Made by a program: the position numbers and the translations under genes. From contig JAECUM010004967.1 in assembly GCA_016617855.1 (NCBI GenBank), forward strand, positions 92,407 through 156,406: a stretch of 64,000 nucleotides of DNA, in the 5' to 3' direction. This stretch comes from Megalonaias nervosa (lineage: Eukaryota > Mollusca > Bivalvia > Unionida > Unionidae). Every line of letters begins with the position of its first letter. Position 1 is the stretch's first letter. Positions 53,706 to 64,000 of the stretch are shown piece by piece. The notes under the pieces were generated by a model. The model did not search any database. It saw nothing but the letters and a program-made list of their open reading frames with translations, and was not told the DNA's origin.

Positions 53706-55332
53706 TAGTTATTAATTTTACTTACCCTCATGTCATCATGCAGATATACTATTTATTTTTCCATTGAAATGTTTATAGTTATTAAATTTAGTCTATTGGC
53801 AGTAATCTTTGCCTTCCAAATTGTCATACATTTAAACCTTATTGTAAATATTATGTTGCTATATTTTCCATGCAGAGTACTAGCTCTGCGACCAAAAATA
53901 AAGTTTATAAATTTATTTCATAATGATCAACATAAATGTAGTATTAATAGTTTTAATTTTAAATATTCGCTCCTTAAAGAATTTTATTACCATTCTAACA
54001 CATGAATGTAGACCCCAATCAGATAACATGATCGGTAAAAAGTGCAGATACAAAATATCCGACTTTTACCATGTGACTTATTTATTTCTTATTCACATCT
54101 GGAGACATATGAAAAAAGTCGATGTGATAATTCTGTAATGTTATCATTGTTTTTAAGCACTGAATTCAATTAAAAGAAGATTTGGAGAGAAATTTTGAAG
54201 AGAAGAAAGGTTTGGTTCCAATGAGGATCATACTCAGGACCATTAGTACCAAATTTAGGCATGAAGCCCACTACACTGATAGGTCAGGACCGTCTAGGTT
54301 TTAAGACCTTGCATATCTTGACCACTGTATTTAGGTACGCCAGCACCTGAGCATTCAACCCCAGAATCTCTGTAATTTATCTTGCATATATTAGTAGCGG
54401 TAGTAAGTGACGACGTTAGTAGCAGTAATAACGGTAGAAGTATTACTAATAATAATAACAACATCAGCAGTAGTAGCAGTAGTATAAACATTAGTAACTA
54501 TAGTAATAGAAAAAGTCATACGACTAATAGCACTGATAAGACTATAATCTGACTGGATTAAGTCCCTTTTATGATACAGCTTGTTGCTTCGTGCTGCAGT
54601 GAGCAGTCGTATTGTTTATAGCAATACGACTTTGTCTGGGGGAAAAAAAAAACAATTTCCTCTGCACTGAAGAGATCGCACAATTTACTTCGAAAAGCTG
54701 ATTTAGTAAGGTATTGATATAAATGCTGTAAGTATCATTTATAGGTACATGATTTTGCAACAAATTACATTGTTTGGTCTTTTCTAAATCAAACACCATT
54801 CATAATACCTGTGCTCACAGGTGTATAGCACTCCTTGGAGTCTATGTATGAATTTTAAACTGATATTAACTTGCATTTAGTAGGTACAGCCAAAACCGCG
54901 TATGAAATTCTCGCTTCTGGGGACAATTATGTGTATTATCTGGATTGCGTGTTAAAAGGAAGTCTTTATTTTTGTATTATCTGTAGTGAGTTTAAAATAT
55001 GCCTTCAGTTTGCATAATGGCCATTTTGAGGCTGGTTATTGAAGGCTTAATGGTCAGAGTGACAGACTCTCAAGTCACAATGTTGCTGGTTCTAATCGTG
55101 CCCAGATTAAACCGGGACTGCATCCTTTGTTTCTCAGAATAGCCTATCGCGTGTTCATGTGCTGTTAAACACTCAATTTGTCAGTTGTATTGCATGCAGA
55201 TCAATTGCAATTTAGCATTAATAATTTTTTTGTATCATTCATGCTTCTAAAATAATTGATAAAAAGGTTGCAAAATAACAGAAACTTCCTGATTTGGTCC
55301 CAGGTGTTTTTTTTTTTTTTTTTTTTTTTTTT
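53706..55332. other. non-coding inner end of the left arm
   Basis: No gene. Bases 54,150-55,220 are another diverged copy of the dispersed repeat, including a tRNA-like head near 54,230-54,300 and another near 55,040-55,100. Poly(T) at 55,308-55,332 ends the arm. Confidence 0.6.
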
Positions 55333-55620
55333 ATACTCATTTCCCCCATAGTACTGAAGACATAAAACGCATAAATAAATAAAAATAATATCATGGTGCT
55401 AAGATCTGGCAGTCCAGATATTCTTTAAGTGAATTCATTGCTTAGAGAACAATCATAACATTAGAAATTTTTATGCGGACCTCTTTCGCGTGTGTCAAAA
55501 TCCGGATAAGAAATTTATCAGTTACGTGGTAGAAACTCTGATATTATGCAAATGACACTTTGTTGAATCATCATATATGTTCGGGATCTCTGTCTGTGTT
55601 TTAAACTGTTAATCAAAACA
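55333..55620. other. spacer of the giant inverted repeat
   Basis: About 288 unique bases between the poly(T) and poly(A) ends of the arms. Its sequence (for example TAAGTGAATTCATTGC and GCGGACCTCTTTCGC) matches 62,450-62,560 in the same orientation as the right arm. It is therefore a continuation of the dispersed repeat, present on one side only. Confidence 0.8.
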
Positions 55621-57255
55621 CAAAAAAAAAAAAAAAAAAAAAAAACACCTGGGACCAAATCAGGAAGTTTCTGTTATTTTGCAACCTTTTTATCAATTAT
55701 TTTAGAAGCATGAATGATACAAAAAAATTATTAATGCTAAATTGCAATTGATCTGCATGCAATACAACTGACAAATTGAGTGTTTAACAGCACATGAACA
55801 CGCGATAGGCTATTCTGAGAAACAAAGGATGCAGTCCCGGTTTAATCTGGGCACGATTAGAACCAGCAACATTGTGACTTGAGAGTCTGTCGCTCTGACC
55901 ATTAAGCCTTCACGAACCAGCCTCAAAATGGCCATTATGCAAACTGAAGGCATATTTTAAACTCACTACAGATAATACAAAAATAAAGACTTCCTTTTAA
56001 CACGCAATCCAGATAATACACATAATTGTCCCCAGAAGCGAGAATTTCATACGCGGTTTTGGCTGTACCTACTAAATGCAAGTTAATATCAGTTTAAAAT
56101 TCGTACATAGACTCCAAGGAGTCTACCTGTGAGCACAGGTATTATGAATGGTGTTTGATTTAGAAAAGACCAAACAATGTAATTTGTTGCAAAATCATGT
56201 ACCTATAAATGATACTTACAACATTTATATCAATACCTTACTAAATCAGCTTTTCGAAGTAAATTGTGCGATCTCTTCAGTGCAGAGGAAATTGTCTTTT
56301 TTTCCCCCAGACAAAGTCGTATTGCTATAAACAATACGACTGCTCACTGCAGTACGAAGCAACAAGCTGTATCATAAAAGGGACTTAATCCAGTCAGATT
56401 ATAGTCTTATCAGTGCTATTAGTCGTATGACTTTTTCTATTACTATAGTTACTAATGTTTATACTACTGCTACTACTGCTGATGTTGTTATTATTATTAG
56501 TAATACTTCTACCGTTATTACTGCTACTAACGTCGTCACTTACTACCGCTACTAATATATGCAAGATAAATTACAGAGATTCTGGGGTTGAATGCTCAGG
56601 TGCTGGCGTACCTAAATACAGTGGTCAAGATATGCAAGGTCTTAAAACCTAGACGGTCCTGACCTATCAGTGTAGTGGGCTTCATGCCTAAGTTTGGTAG
56701 TAATGGTCCTGAGTATGATCCTCATTGGAACCAAACCTTTCTTCTCTTCAAAATTTCTCTCCAAATCTTCTTTTAATTGAATTCAGTGCTTAAAAACAAT
56801 AACATTACAGAATTATCACATCGACTTTTTTCATATGTCTCCAGATGTGAATAAGAAATAAATAAGTCACATGGTAAAAGTCGGATATTTTGTATCTGCA
56901 CTTTTTACCGATCATGTTATCTGATTGGGGTCTACATTCATGTGTTAGAATGGTAATAAAATTCTTTAAGGAGCGAATATTTAAAATTAAAACTATTAAT
57001 ACTACATTTATGTTGATCATTATGAAATAAATTTATAAACTTTATTTTTGGTCGCAGAGCTAGTACTCTGCATGGAAAATATAGCAACATAATATTTACA
57101 ATAAGGTTTAAATGTATGACAATTTGGAAGGCAAAGATTACTGCCAATAGACTAAATTTAATAACTATAAACATTTCAATGGAAAAATAAATAGTATATC
57201 TGCATGATGACATGATGGTAAGTAAAATTAATAACTAGTGACGAAACTCATTGGA

Positions 57256-58190
57256 AAGATAAGTATCTTACCTGTATGCTGTCAATTGGTCAAATCAAAT
57301 TAATACCTAGAAACGAAACTCAGTGGAAAGATAAGTATCATACCTGTATGCTGTCAGTTGGGCAAATCAAATTAATACCTAGAAAGGAAACACAGTGGAA
57401 AGATAAGTATCATACCTGTATGCAGTCAATTGGGCAAATCAAATTAATACCTAGAAAGGAAACTCAGTGGAAAGATAAGTATCATACCGGTATGCTGTCA
57501 GTTGGGCAAATCAAATTAATACCTTTAAAGGAAACTCAGTGGAAAGATAAGTATCATACCGGTATGCTGTCAGTTGGGCAAATCAAATTAATACCTTTAA
57601 AGGAAACTCAGTGGAAAGATAAGTATCATACCTGTATGCTGTCAATTGGGCAAATCAAATTAATACATAGAAAGGAAACTCATTGGAAAGATAAGTATCT
57701 TACCTGTATGCTGTCAGTTGGGCAAATAAAATTTATACCTAGAAAGGAAACTCATTGGAAAGATAAGTATCATACCTGTATGCTGTCAGTTGGCCAAATC
57801 AAATTAATACCTAGAAAGTCTCAATAGCAAGGTAAGTAATACAACCGTTTGTTCACAAGAGACTAAAATAAATTAATAAATAGAAAGGCCTCAATGGCAA
57901 GATCAGTAATACAACAGTTTGCTCACAAGAGACTACAATAAATTAATAAATGGAAAAGCCTCAATGGCAAGATAAGTAATACAACAGTTTGCTCACAAGA
58001 GGATACAATAAACTGATAAATAGAAAAGTCTCAATAGCAAGGTAAGTAATACAACAGTTTGCTCACAAGAGGATACAATAAAGTGATAAATAGAAAAGTC
58101 TCAATAGCAAGATAAGTAATACAACAGTTTGCTCACAAGATGATACAACAAATTAATAAGTAGAAAAGCCTCAATGGCAAAATAAGTATT
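57256..58190. repeat. two related 71-72-bp minisatellites (right arm)
   Basis: Inverted counterpart of 52,851-53,705. The GGTAAGATACTTATCT-type array holds about eight units here against about seven in the left arm. That is why a longer open frame, of about seven and a half 24-residue repeats, appears on the plus strand. The second array follows to about 58,190. Confidence 0.9.
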
Positions 58191-58928
58191 ACAACTATTT
58201 GATGTTTTTGGACATTTATCTACCATACCCATTCATATCCTTATTAGGTGTATTTTCCATTTTTAAAACAAATTAGGAAAGAAGGTGCAAGATAAATTAT
58301 ATTAAGAAATTTTAACATTCTGGCATACACTGAATGTAATTTCTAAACAAAAATTCCCACCTTCAAATAACCATTATAGATTACTTAACTGTGACATCTT
58401 ATCATGTCATTTAGAACATCTTTTAATCGTTACTGTGGTCATTCATTTAACAACAGTCTGGAAGAGAAATTACTTTTACATTTTGGATAATTCAACTGAT
58501 GAATCTGTGAATAATTACATAAATAATATTTGATAAATTTGAGAAAGGAATAACTCTTGATAGTGGAGTCTTTCCTAAAGGATGGTATTCACATACTGAT
58601 TTGTATATCTTCTCATTTCATATATGCCTTGTCCCATAGTAAACATTGATGCTAAATCAACTTATTCATAGAACGGGATGATGTGTCTTGTTACAAAAAG
58701 TAATCAAAATGTTCCAATCGTTTAATGTTTGGCCATGACTTCTTACGTGCTGACCTGATATCCTGAAAGAATTTCAATCTAACTACGAATACGAATGAAA
58801 ATCCCGTCTGTGCACCACCCAAAATAAATTCGACAAACCACAAATGGTGATCTTGAATTTTATCTCGTTTCCTTGGATTCCCTTCAACTTTTAGTGTCGC
58901 ATAAAATACATCTGTAAATTCTTACACA

Positions 58929-58979
<51 letters not shown>

Positions 58980-60075
58980 CAGAGATTTCCTAATCTTTAA
59001 GGTAGGCCCCTAACTGAAGAAAATTCGTGAAATCAGCGACATATAAGATCACCAGAATAATTACACTACACAACTGATTTTTGTTTTTCAGCAATTACAT
59101 TTTTCAAATAGTAAGAATATTAGTTACAGTTAAAAATATAATGGTCGCTGGAACTATTAACTGATTACGGTATACGCAATGTGTACATGTACTCCGACCT
59201 ACTGACCATGTCGAAGGACGCATTTACAAATTTGATATGATAAGGATAAGCTTTATAGCTTGGAGCGATTGCGGAGATCATATTTGATTATCGGAGATAA
59301 TACTGAATAATATTGAATAGACGTCATCGATCCTTATAGAAAATACTGGGCTTAATTGGATCCATCACTGAGTGCAACCATCGTTGATCGCTGCCATTGC
59401 TGTTGATAGCTCACTGACCATGCGCAAGATAGGTCCAGTCTAGTCTATCCGCACAGATGGCTATACGAGTTACCAAATTGTGGTTCAGCAACGGATTTTG
59501 GATAAATTGTCAATAAAGTATTTACCCCTGATATTAATTTCAACAAGTATATCTTTATAGTCAGAATTAATAATTAATTTTGCATAGATTTATAGTCCCA
59601 AGACTAGTTAGGATATTCCAACAATTTTCCAAGTCTTCCAGCTTCCAACAGTTTTATAGCAAATTTCAAACTATATAGTATTGTATACCCGTTACATTTC
59701 GAATCGATAGCCAGAAAGCGGGTGCATAAGCAAGGAGGTAACAGACCATTCGATGCCCAAATTCGTTGGGTATGTACAGCAGCACGTAACAGCCAGGTTT
59801 ATGAGTCAATATAGCAAGACATATGTGTCTACTCTAATTTTAGAGTTTAGTTATTTCTATGATTTACTTAATATTTATTTTGCAATTATTTGTATCGCTT
59901 TAACAATTTCGCTATGTGATCATTGGTTGAAAATAATTATCACCTCATATCACACATAATCAGTTCGATAAATGCATGTGTGATCATTGAATGTATTTTG
60001 TAATATTCAAATATCACTTTCTTAGACTGAAACTTTCGATCTGATAAATATATTTTCAGCCCACCCCCCAACACA
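58191..60075. other. non-coding part of the right arm; (GT)n at 58,931-58,977
   Basis: No gene. Inverted counterpart of 50,934-52,850. The GT tract matches the CA tract of the other arm but differs in length. Confidence 0.5.
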
Positions 60076-60132
60076 CATGGGCGCCCGCAGCATGGGTCAG
60101 GGGGAGTCACGTGACCCCCCAGGAAATCATAC

Positions 60133-60172
<40 letters not shown>

Positions 60173-60361
60173 AGTTTAATTATGCAAATGAAGCTGAAAA
60201 TATGTCACAAGATTCTGTTCAAAACGTTTAATAAATATTAGCTTTAGTCTCAGACTGCTTCTTATACTAACTCTCCCGACCGTGACTGACTGACTGAAAA
60301 TCCTGACCCACCTGCACAAAGTCCTGACCCCCCCCTGCAAACAATCCTGCGGGCGCCCATG
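60076..60361. mobile_element. GC-rich foldback MITE with a 130-bp insertion (right-arm copy)
   Basis: Same ends as the left-arm copy (CATGGGCGCCCGCAG). After CAGGAAATCATACTG it contains a (TA)n run (60,137-60,169) and about 100 further bases absent from the left arm. CTCTCCCGACCGTGAC then resumes the shared sequence at about 60,271. The insertion is AT-rich and may be a small transposon or microsatellite-driven expansion. Confidence 0.8.
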
Positions 60362-61521
60362 CAAACACACACATCCAACTTCAAGTAGTCGTCGATTAGG
60401 ACGCCGTCCAAGGGACACAGCCATTTTTTGTGTCGGAAACAGCCACAGGACAAGTCGTTTCCCCTGATCTGCTTCAGTCCTATTAACTCAACATTACCTA
60501 CGAGAATTCTAAGTGATACATCGTTTTCGGCCCGAGATTGTATATTATATGCATAAGGAGAATCTTATTAATAGTACACCCCACCCCCTTTTCCCATAGT
60601 TAATAATAAATAATAAACTACGTGTGAGTCAAGTCATACAGATACAAAAAGTTGGAGATTTTTTCCCCTTCACATCAGCGACTGCAAGCAAGGATGAAAA
60701 TCAACCGTACAAGCAAAATGCTCAAATGTCAGACCTAATGTCAAATTAGAATTTCCACAACATATTTCCATGAATCTTGAGCGCTGCTGAATGCTCAGTT
60801 TATTTGAATCTTGCATCTTAAATAAATGTGTATAGTATGCATACAAAAGTCTGACTCTGCTATGTTTTTAATCCAGTTTATTACATAAGTGTCTTCAACA
60901 AATAAAGCGTCAGCAGTGTATGAGGTTGTTGTATCGAAACGTCAAAACCCGTTATGTATATATTCCCATTAAGAGAGAGGGAGAGAAAGATAGACAGTCT
61001 GAGAAGACAAACATAACCAACGGAATTGTTGTGTTACCATTAAGAGACTAGCAGGACGAATGGAATAATAATGCCGTATTAGCAAAGATCTCACGTGCAA
61101 CGTTTACGGAATCTGACAGTTTAGATACTGGATTAAAAGTATCGGATTATCGATAAACCGAACCGTACGGATGTATATTCTGATAACCGTAAGACATGTA
61201 TAAATTCTTGTCAGGGTAAGCTGAACTGTTAGAAAGCTTATTGAAAAGAGGACACCGTGAGATACCGCCAAAAGGAATAACATTTTTCGTGTCTTGTATT
61301 TGCTGATTGTGCATTAGATTTTGCACGGTGTTGTTAAATTTGACATAGGAAAGCAGTGAAAATTATTCATTTTATATATTAAAATATATCAAACTAAAAT
61401 GTAATACATATTCAATGCATTTCATAAAGACCAAGTAAACTTCATTGATCTTCGTACATTTCAAAACTCTTTATTAGAATCACATTGATGCTTTTACAGC
61501 TTAATAAGGGAATAATTAAAC

Positions 61522-61562
<41 letters not shown>

Positions 61563-61733
61563 AACTTTAACTGAATAAGGACAATTTTTATGCCATTTTT
61601 CCACAATGTATTTAACATGTTAAAGTTTCCTCCAAAGCATACTTTGTTACCATAAATAAAACATTGACATCCAATTTTACTACCATATATAGTTTGGGTT
61701 AATTTTGTCAATTAGTGCTAAATTCTCGACGTA

Positions 61734-61781
<48 letters not shown>

Positions 61782-63667
61782 ACTTGATGCCAAGACCATC
61801 ATTAAGATCAGTAAGTCAGAGCTACAGCAATATAAGACTTTCTGCAACCACAAGAAGTACACTTCATGCATTTCAACTCCTTTGAAAGATTACTGTAGTG
61901 TTAGTCACTTTGTAGTAAATTCATAATTGAAATCTTATACAACAATATTAGTCAGCTACACTAAATTATTTGAATGTTATATGGCAGTGTTAGCTAGGAT
62001 GTAATACATTCAAGGTCTTTGCAGTTTTTACAAAACCTGTCACTTACTAAATATGTCTAAGTGATTCCAAGAGGTGGCAACTTACGTATGCCCCCTGACA
62101 TTTGGAAGTATTTCAACATACAGGAATTGAAGCTGGTGATATTTGAGAGACGTTTGGCGTTTGACTGGTATATCTGGGCCTTGAGATAATTGTGAGTCAA
62201 TGACAAGGTGCTTGGGCGCCTACGTGCAGGAGTCAAGATCACAAAATTACCTGGTCTACACCCATTAGTCTAGAGGTCTTTATCTCCGAATTTAGTGTTA
62301 ATGGTCCTGAGTGTTATATTCATTGACACCAAACCTTTCTTGTTATTTTGTGCAACTTCGTGTGTTATGCTCATTTTATGCATGTCATCGGAAAGTTTGA
62401 CTCAGAAATAAATATATATGCTGAGACTCGACATTGTAAATTTTCTTGAAATGAATTAATTGCCTTAAAGATAATCATAACTGTACAGAATTGTCAAGTG
62501 GACCTCTTTCGCAGGTCTCAAATCAAAGTGATAAATGGGTAAGTCAGGTAGTTAAAATTCAGATTCTGCGAATCAAACTTTGACGTATCATCGTATCCTT
62601 TCCTGATCATAGGGTTTTCTTTCAATTAAAGTATTAATACTTCGTTTTAACTTAATTGCATACAATACAAATGACTAAATTAGTGTTTAACAGAACATCA
62701 ACATATAATGGGCGATCCGTAGACAAAACCGATGCAGTCCTTACATGGCCAGGACAGGTATTCGAACTAGTAACATTAGAATCAGAGCCTGTCGACCTTA
62801 CCAAATCCGCCTCATGACTGATATTATCCAAAACAAGATGCCCCTTAAAAAAGCAATCCAGATTGTACAAAATTAAAATGTCCTTTAATTTGCAATCCAG
62901 GTGATGCAAAATAAATTTGCCCTTTTAACAAGCAATTCAGATAAAACCAAATAAAGATGCCCTTTCAATACGAAATCCAGATAATAAAAATACTTTTCCC
63001 TGGGCCCCAACATTTTACACGCGGTATTTGGTGTACCTACTAAAAACAAAGTAAAGACATTTTGAATTCAAACATTGACTCCGTAGCAATTCACATTGGC
63101 ATTATAAATGGCATTTGTTCTAGAAAATACATCATGCCAAAACACATATTTTGTTACAAAATATACCATGCCAAAATATGTACTTTGTTATAAAATCATA
63201 AACAAGAGAAATTATACTTACAAAATTTGTATCAGTAACCTAAAGAAGTCAGCTGTTCGAATTAAGTCCGTCGCCCTCTTTGGTGTTAAAATACGTGCGT
63301 GTCTCTTTTCCGCAGACCAAATCATGTTGCTATAAACAAAACAACTAATCCTTGCAACGAGGTTTTCAAATACGTAGCAACGAGCTGCGTTACAAGAGTG
63401 ACCTAACCATTTAATCTTATCAGTGGAGGAATGCTAGTGCAAACTTACAGTGTAGACCTGAGAGATGTGTATCTAGTTCAAGTGAATTAGTCTGTACATG
63501 AATAGACAGATTGGAAAACAATAATAAAAAACATAAATGAAAAATTACCGTGCAATGCTGCTACATAACTTCCAAATTGTATATCCGTCGGTCCCTCTCT
63601 GAATGTAGGCTCATAAACGTAACTACATACCTTGACTACCTTCACTGTTACTAGTTCTTGTTGTTGT
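60362..63667. other. non-coding part of the right arm; CT tracts at 61,524-61,560 and 61,739-61,779
   Basis: No gene. Inverted counterpart of 47,460-50,784. Contains the dispersed repeat at about 62,220-63,400. Confidence 0.6.
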
Positions 63668-63900
63668 TGTGGTGGTGTTTAACGCCATTTTTCAGCACAC
63701 GATAGGCTATACATGGCGGCCAGTATTAATGGTGGAGGAAGAACCCGGGAAAACCTTGGAAAGAACCACCGACCCACGAGAAGCTACTGGCAAGCTTTCT
63801 CACATACCCACATTGGCCGAATCCGAGGCTCGAACCCACGCAGACAGGGGTGAGATGGCAGTGATCCTTAACGGAAAGCGGAGACATGTCGCAGTTCTAA
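63668..63900 (-). mobile_element. tRNA-headed SINE (family B), longer copy
   Basis: Contains GGTGTTTAACGCC, TACATGGCGGCCAGTATTAA, GGTGGAGGAAGAACCCGGG and, on the minus strand, the B box GGGTTCGAGCC of a tRNA-like head. It shares the head half with 47,213-47,336. Its orientation relative to the window is the same as that copy, not inverted as arm symmetry would require. Confidence 0.65.
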
Positions 63901-64000
63901 ACATCACTATCAAATGCCACACTGCAGACGTCGTAGGGATATGACTGCAGGATTGTTCAAGTTACTTACAAAGTCCAAATCACAAACACTCTACTATTAC

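Larger units (their letters stand above)
46790..55332 (+). repeat. left arm of a giant inverted repeat (at least 8.4 kb)
   Basis: Reading rightward, this arm is the reverse complement of 55,621-64,000. It starts at or before GTAATAGTAGAGTGTTTGTG (46,792), whose complement is the last sequence in the window, and ends in the poly(T) at 55,308-55,332. Corresponding landmarks on the other arm are the SINE-like heads, GC foldback element, CA/GT microsatellite, minisatellites and small open frames. By eye the arms differ by roughly 0.5-3 percent substitutions, plus indels. The arm probably continues beyond the left limit only if the right arm continues past the window. Confidence 0.95.
55621..64000 (-). 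repeat. right arm of the giant inverted repeat (runs off the window)
   Basis: Starts with poly(A) at 55,621-55,643 and AACACCTGGGACCAAATC, the complement of the left arm's inner end. It is still matching the left arm at the last base, so its outer boundary is not in the window. Differences from the left arm include extra minisatellite units, a 130-base insertion in the GC foldback element, a longer CT tract and a different SINE content. Confidence 0.95.

Noticed and set aside
53188..57827. Repeat proteins with GQIKLIP units on both arms
   Set aside because: These are minisatellite translations. The frame is broken in one arm and there is no promoter, splice or domain evidence.

Overview
The window is eukaryotic nuclear DNA. 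It is AT-rich, with interrupted coding, GT-AG splice signals, tRNA-headed SINEs, LINE remnants, foldback MITEs, microsatellites and minisatellites. The HEPN-type exon and the repeat mix suggest a marine invertebrate, most likely a mollusc; that is inference, because no diagnostic host gene is present.

Bases 1-27,600 look like a gene-poor or intronic host region. The best host gene lies on the minus strand: a 1.57-kb exon (24,339-25,911) encodes a long helical protein with a DZIP3-like HEPN domain. Three small minus-strand exon candidates lie downstream of it (17,028-17,099; 9,871-10,104; 308-379), all in intron phase 1. Between them are a pogo-like DNA transposon (4,120-6,095), a decayed LINE reverse transcriptase (11,366-11,664), a zinc-finger exon (12,214-12,483), a CCHC retroelement ORF with poly(A) (14,168-15,771), a MITE (18,508-18,740) and a 3.4-kb, 49-bp satellite with a 1,008-bp higher-order period (19,487-22,876).

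Bases 27,833-43,917 are an integrated 16-kb virus-like element of the Polinton/adintovirus type, bounded by inverted repeats of about 0.94 kb. A rightward block holds virion genes: a coiled-coil protein, a core-like basic protein, a double-jelly-roll capsid candidate, an adenain-like protease, a trimeric-fibre-like protein, a membrane protein and a split penton or minor-capsid candidate. The remainder holds a homing endonuclease, a zinc-ribbon protein, an unusual replicase (short family B polymerase, SF1 helicase and HNH motif in one chain), a DD35E integrase, a parvovirus-type phospholipase A2 domain with a zinc ribbon, and an A32-type packaging ATPase. Three genes (protease, penton-like, replicase) are each split between two overlapping frames. 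The two identical 16-bp boxes at the starts of opposite-strand genes look like a viral promoter.

Bases 46,790-64,000 are dominated by a giant inverted repeat: two arms of at least 8.4 kb around a spacer of about 290 bp at 55,333-55,620, running off the right edge of the window. The arms differ by scattered substitutions, satellite copy number and transposon insertions. No convincing protein gene lies in this part.
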